A DNA stretch of 34,939 nt from a virus. Numbering within the stretch: the first letter of the stretch is position 1; every line of letters begins with the position of its first letter. The notes under the pieces were generated by a model. That model saw nothing but the letters and a program-made list of their open reading frames with translations, was not told the DNA's origin and searched no databases. The stretch lies in the IMG/VR virus record IMGVR_UViG_3300035670_000751, positions 1-34,939 of that record; one strand, 5' to 3'. A program made the translations under genes and the position numbers. Shown piece by piece: positions 33,844 through 34,939 of this stretch.

Positions 33844-34939
33844 ATGGATAACAATACTCTCAAAGGCATATTAGAAGCTGAGATTGATAACTCTCTTGGC
33901 TTCATTGAAACTGAGACTACTGATGAGCGCAGAAAAGCTCTCCAGTATTACAACAGAGAACCTTATGGCAATGAAGTCGAAGGTCGCAGCTCTATTGTTA
34001 CTGGTGAAGTAGCCGAGGTAGTAGATGGTGCATTGCCACAATTATTGAGAGTATTTACTCAGTCAGACGAGATGGTTCGCTTTGAGCCTAAAGGTGTGGG
34101 TGACGAGGAGAAGGCTAAACAAGCTACAGAGTATGTCAATTGGGTGTTAAACCATGACAACTCAGGTGTCATCCTGTTCCATAACTGGTTCAAGGATGCC
34201 TTGTTGCAGAAGAATGGTATCGTCAAGGTCTACTGGGATGAGCAGACAGATGTAACCAAAGAGAAGTATAAAGACCTGAATGAAGAAGAATTGACCATGC
34301 TTTTGGCTGATCCAGAGGTAGAAGTGGTCAGTCAGGATATGGAAGAAGTAGCTCCTGCTAGTGTAGACCCAATGACAGGTATGCCAATTCCACCTGTGTT
34401 TTCATACAGCGTTAAGCTAAAGCGCACCAAGAAGAATGGCAAGGTTATTGTTGAGAATGTCCCACCAGAGGAGTTCTTGATCTCTAAGAAAGCCAGAACT
34501 ATTGCTGATGCTCCTTTTGTAGCCCACAGAAAGCTAACCACTCGAAGCGAGTTGGTGGCTATGGGCTTTGACAAGAAGAAGGTAGATGCCTTGCCTTCAT
34601 ACTCAGACCTAACTTACTCTGAGGAAAGAATTGCTCGATTTGACCGAGGCGAGATGCCAGATGAGACAGCAAGCCTAGACCACACAATGCAAGATGTGGA
34701 AGTTATGGAGTGCTATCTCAAGGTCGATATGGATGGAGATGGTATTGCAGAACTCCGCAAGATTGTCTATGCAGGTCAAGAGATCCTAGACAATGAAGAA
34801 GTGGACTTTGTACCATTCTGCTCAATCTGCCCTATTCCTATGCCACACAAGTTCTTTGGTCATAGCTTGGCAGACAGAGCTACAGACTTACAGTTGATTA
34901 AGTCTACAGTTACAAGACAGATCCTTGACAATATGTATA
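33844..34939 (+). CDS. Portal protein, N-terminal part (continues at base 1 of the window)
   Basis: Open to the window edge; the remaining codons are at 1-1065 after the 127-base overlap. The start MDNNTLKGILEAEIDNSLGF followed by RRKALQYYNREPYGNEVEGR, SSIVTGEVAEVVDGALPQLL and VFTQSDEMVRFEPKGVGDEE is the P22/SU10-type portal N-terminus. The region VNWVLNHDNSGVILFHNWFK then DALLQKNGIVKVYWDE is also diagnostic. ATG 33844 directly follows the TerL stop. With its other half it totals about 677 codons. Confidence 0.92.
   Translation, partial: MDNNTLKGILEAEIDNSLGFIETETTDERRKALQYYNREPYGNEVEGRSSIVTGEVAEVVDGALPQLLRVFTQSDEMVRFEPKGVGDEEKAKQATEYVNWVLNHDNSGVILFHNWFKDALLQKNGIVKVYWDEQTDVTKEKYKDLNEEELTMLLADPEVEVVSQDMEEVAPASVDPMTGMPIPPVFSYSVKLKRTKKNGKVIVENVPPEEFLISKKARTIADAPFVAHRKLTTRSELVAMGFDKKKVDALPSYSDLTYSEERIARFDRGEMPDETASLDHTMQDVEVMECYLKVDMDGDGIAELRKIVYAGQEILDNEEVDFVPFCSICPIPMPHKFFGHSLADRATDLQLIKSTVTRQILDNMY
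34813..34939. repeat. Terminal direct repeat, right copy
   Basis: Identical to bases 1-127. Position 34813 is the first base of a codon in the portal frame, as is base 1, so the two halves join without a frameshift. Confidence 0.95.

Noticed and set aside
22541-34939. Integrase, CI/Cro repressor pair or attachment site
   Set aside because: No tyrosine or serine recombinase motifs were found anywhere in the window, and the single winged-helix protein alone does not make a lysogeny module.
1-34939. tRNA genes or CRISPR array
   Set aside because: No cloverleaf with T-arm consensus and no regularly spaced repeat-spacer units were noticed; the repeats found have two or three copies only.

Overview
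The window is a complete genome of a tailed dsDNA bacteriophage (Caudoviricetes), shown linearised inside the portal gene. Bases 1-127 are repeated exactly at 34813-34939 in the same portal reading frame, so the molecule closes into a circle of 34,812 bp and the portal halves at the two ends are one gene of about 677 codons. The head and neck genes match short-tailed phages of the P22/SU10 kind: P22-type portal, coiled-coil scaffold, SU10-type (DUF5309) major capsid protein, SU10-type adaptor, a beta-propeller-like tail nozzle and three probable ejection proteins. No tail tape measure or sheath was seen. No integrase, recognisable repressor, DNA polymerase or tRNA gene was found. The base composition (about 40% GC by eye) and the small gene families (DUF1376 initiator, Ref nuclease, proteins ending in KASEK, DUF6496 and DUF5872 types) fit a freshwater proteobacterial host, probably a Burkholderiales relative. 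The host is an inference only.

Layout, rightward late region (about 30.6 kb across the circle to 22.5 kb): a strong intrinsic terminator, a cluster of small Cys-rich and Lys-rich proteins, TerS, TerL, portal, scaffold, capsid, a glycosyltransferase, adaptor, a long block of fibre and appendage genes with small companions, nozzle, a GNAT-like gene, ejection proteins, a collar-domain receptor-binding protein, then exported and membrane proteins with holin and endolysin, an SprT-like metalloprotease and a calcineurin-type phosphoesterase.

Leftward early region (27.0 to 22.5 kb): a dense chain of very small genes, most joined by 4-base ATGA overlaps. Embedded in it are a single-strand annealing protein of the DUF1071/Sak type, a YqaJ exonuclease, a small SSB-like protein with an acidic DDVPF tail, and a winged-helix protein. 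At least eight genes here are shorter than 60 codons and were read by hand.

Rightward early/middle region (27.1 to 30.5 kb): a VRR-NUC nuclease, a structured leader, a DUF1376 replication initiator containing a 14-bp direct repeat with a 21-bp period (candidate origin), further nuclease-like proteins, Ref, a Q-like putative late antiterminator, a zinc-ribbon protein and an HNH-AP2 homing endonuclease. The two early blocks diverge from a ~100-bp control region with a 10-bp tandem repeat. The likely plan is: divergent early transcription for recombination-assisted replication using host polymerase, then Q-like antitermination through the terminator at 30582-30606 to switch on the long late operon.
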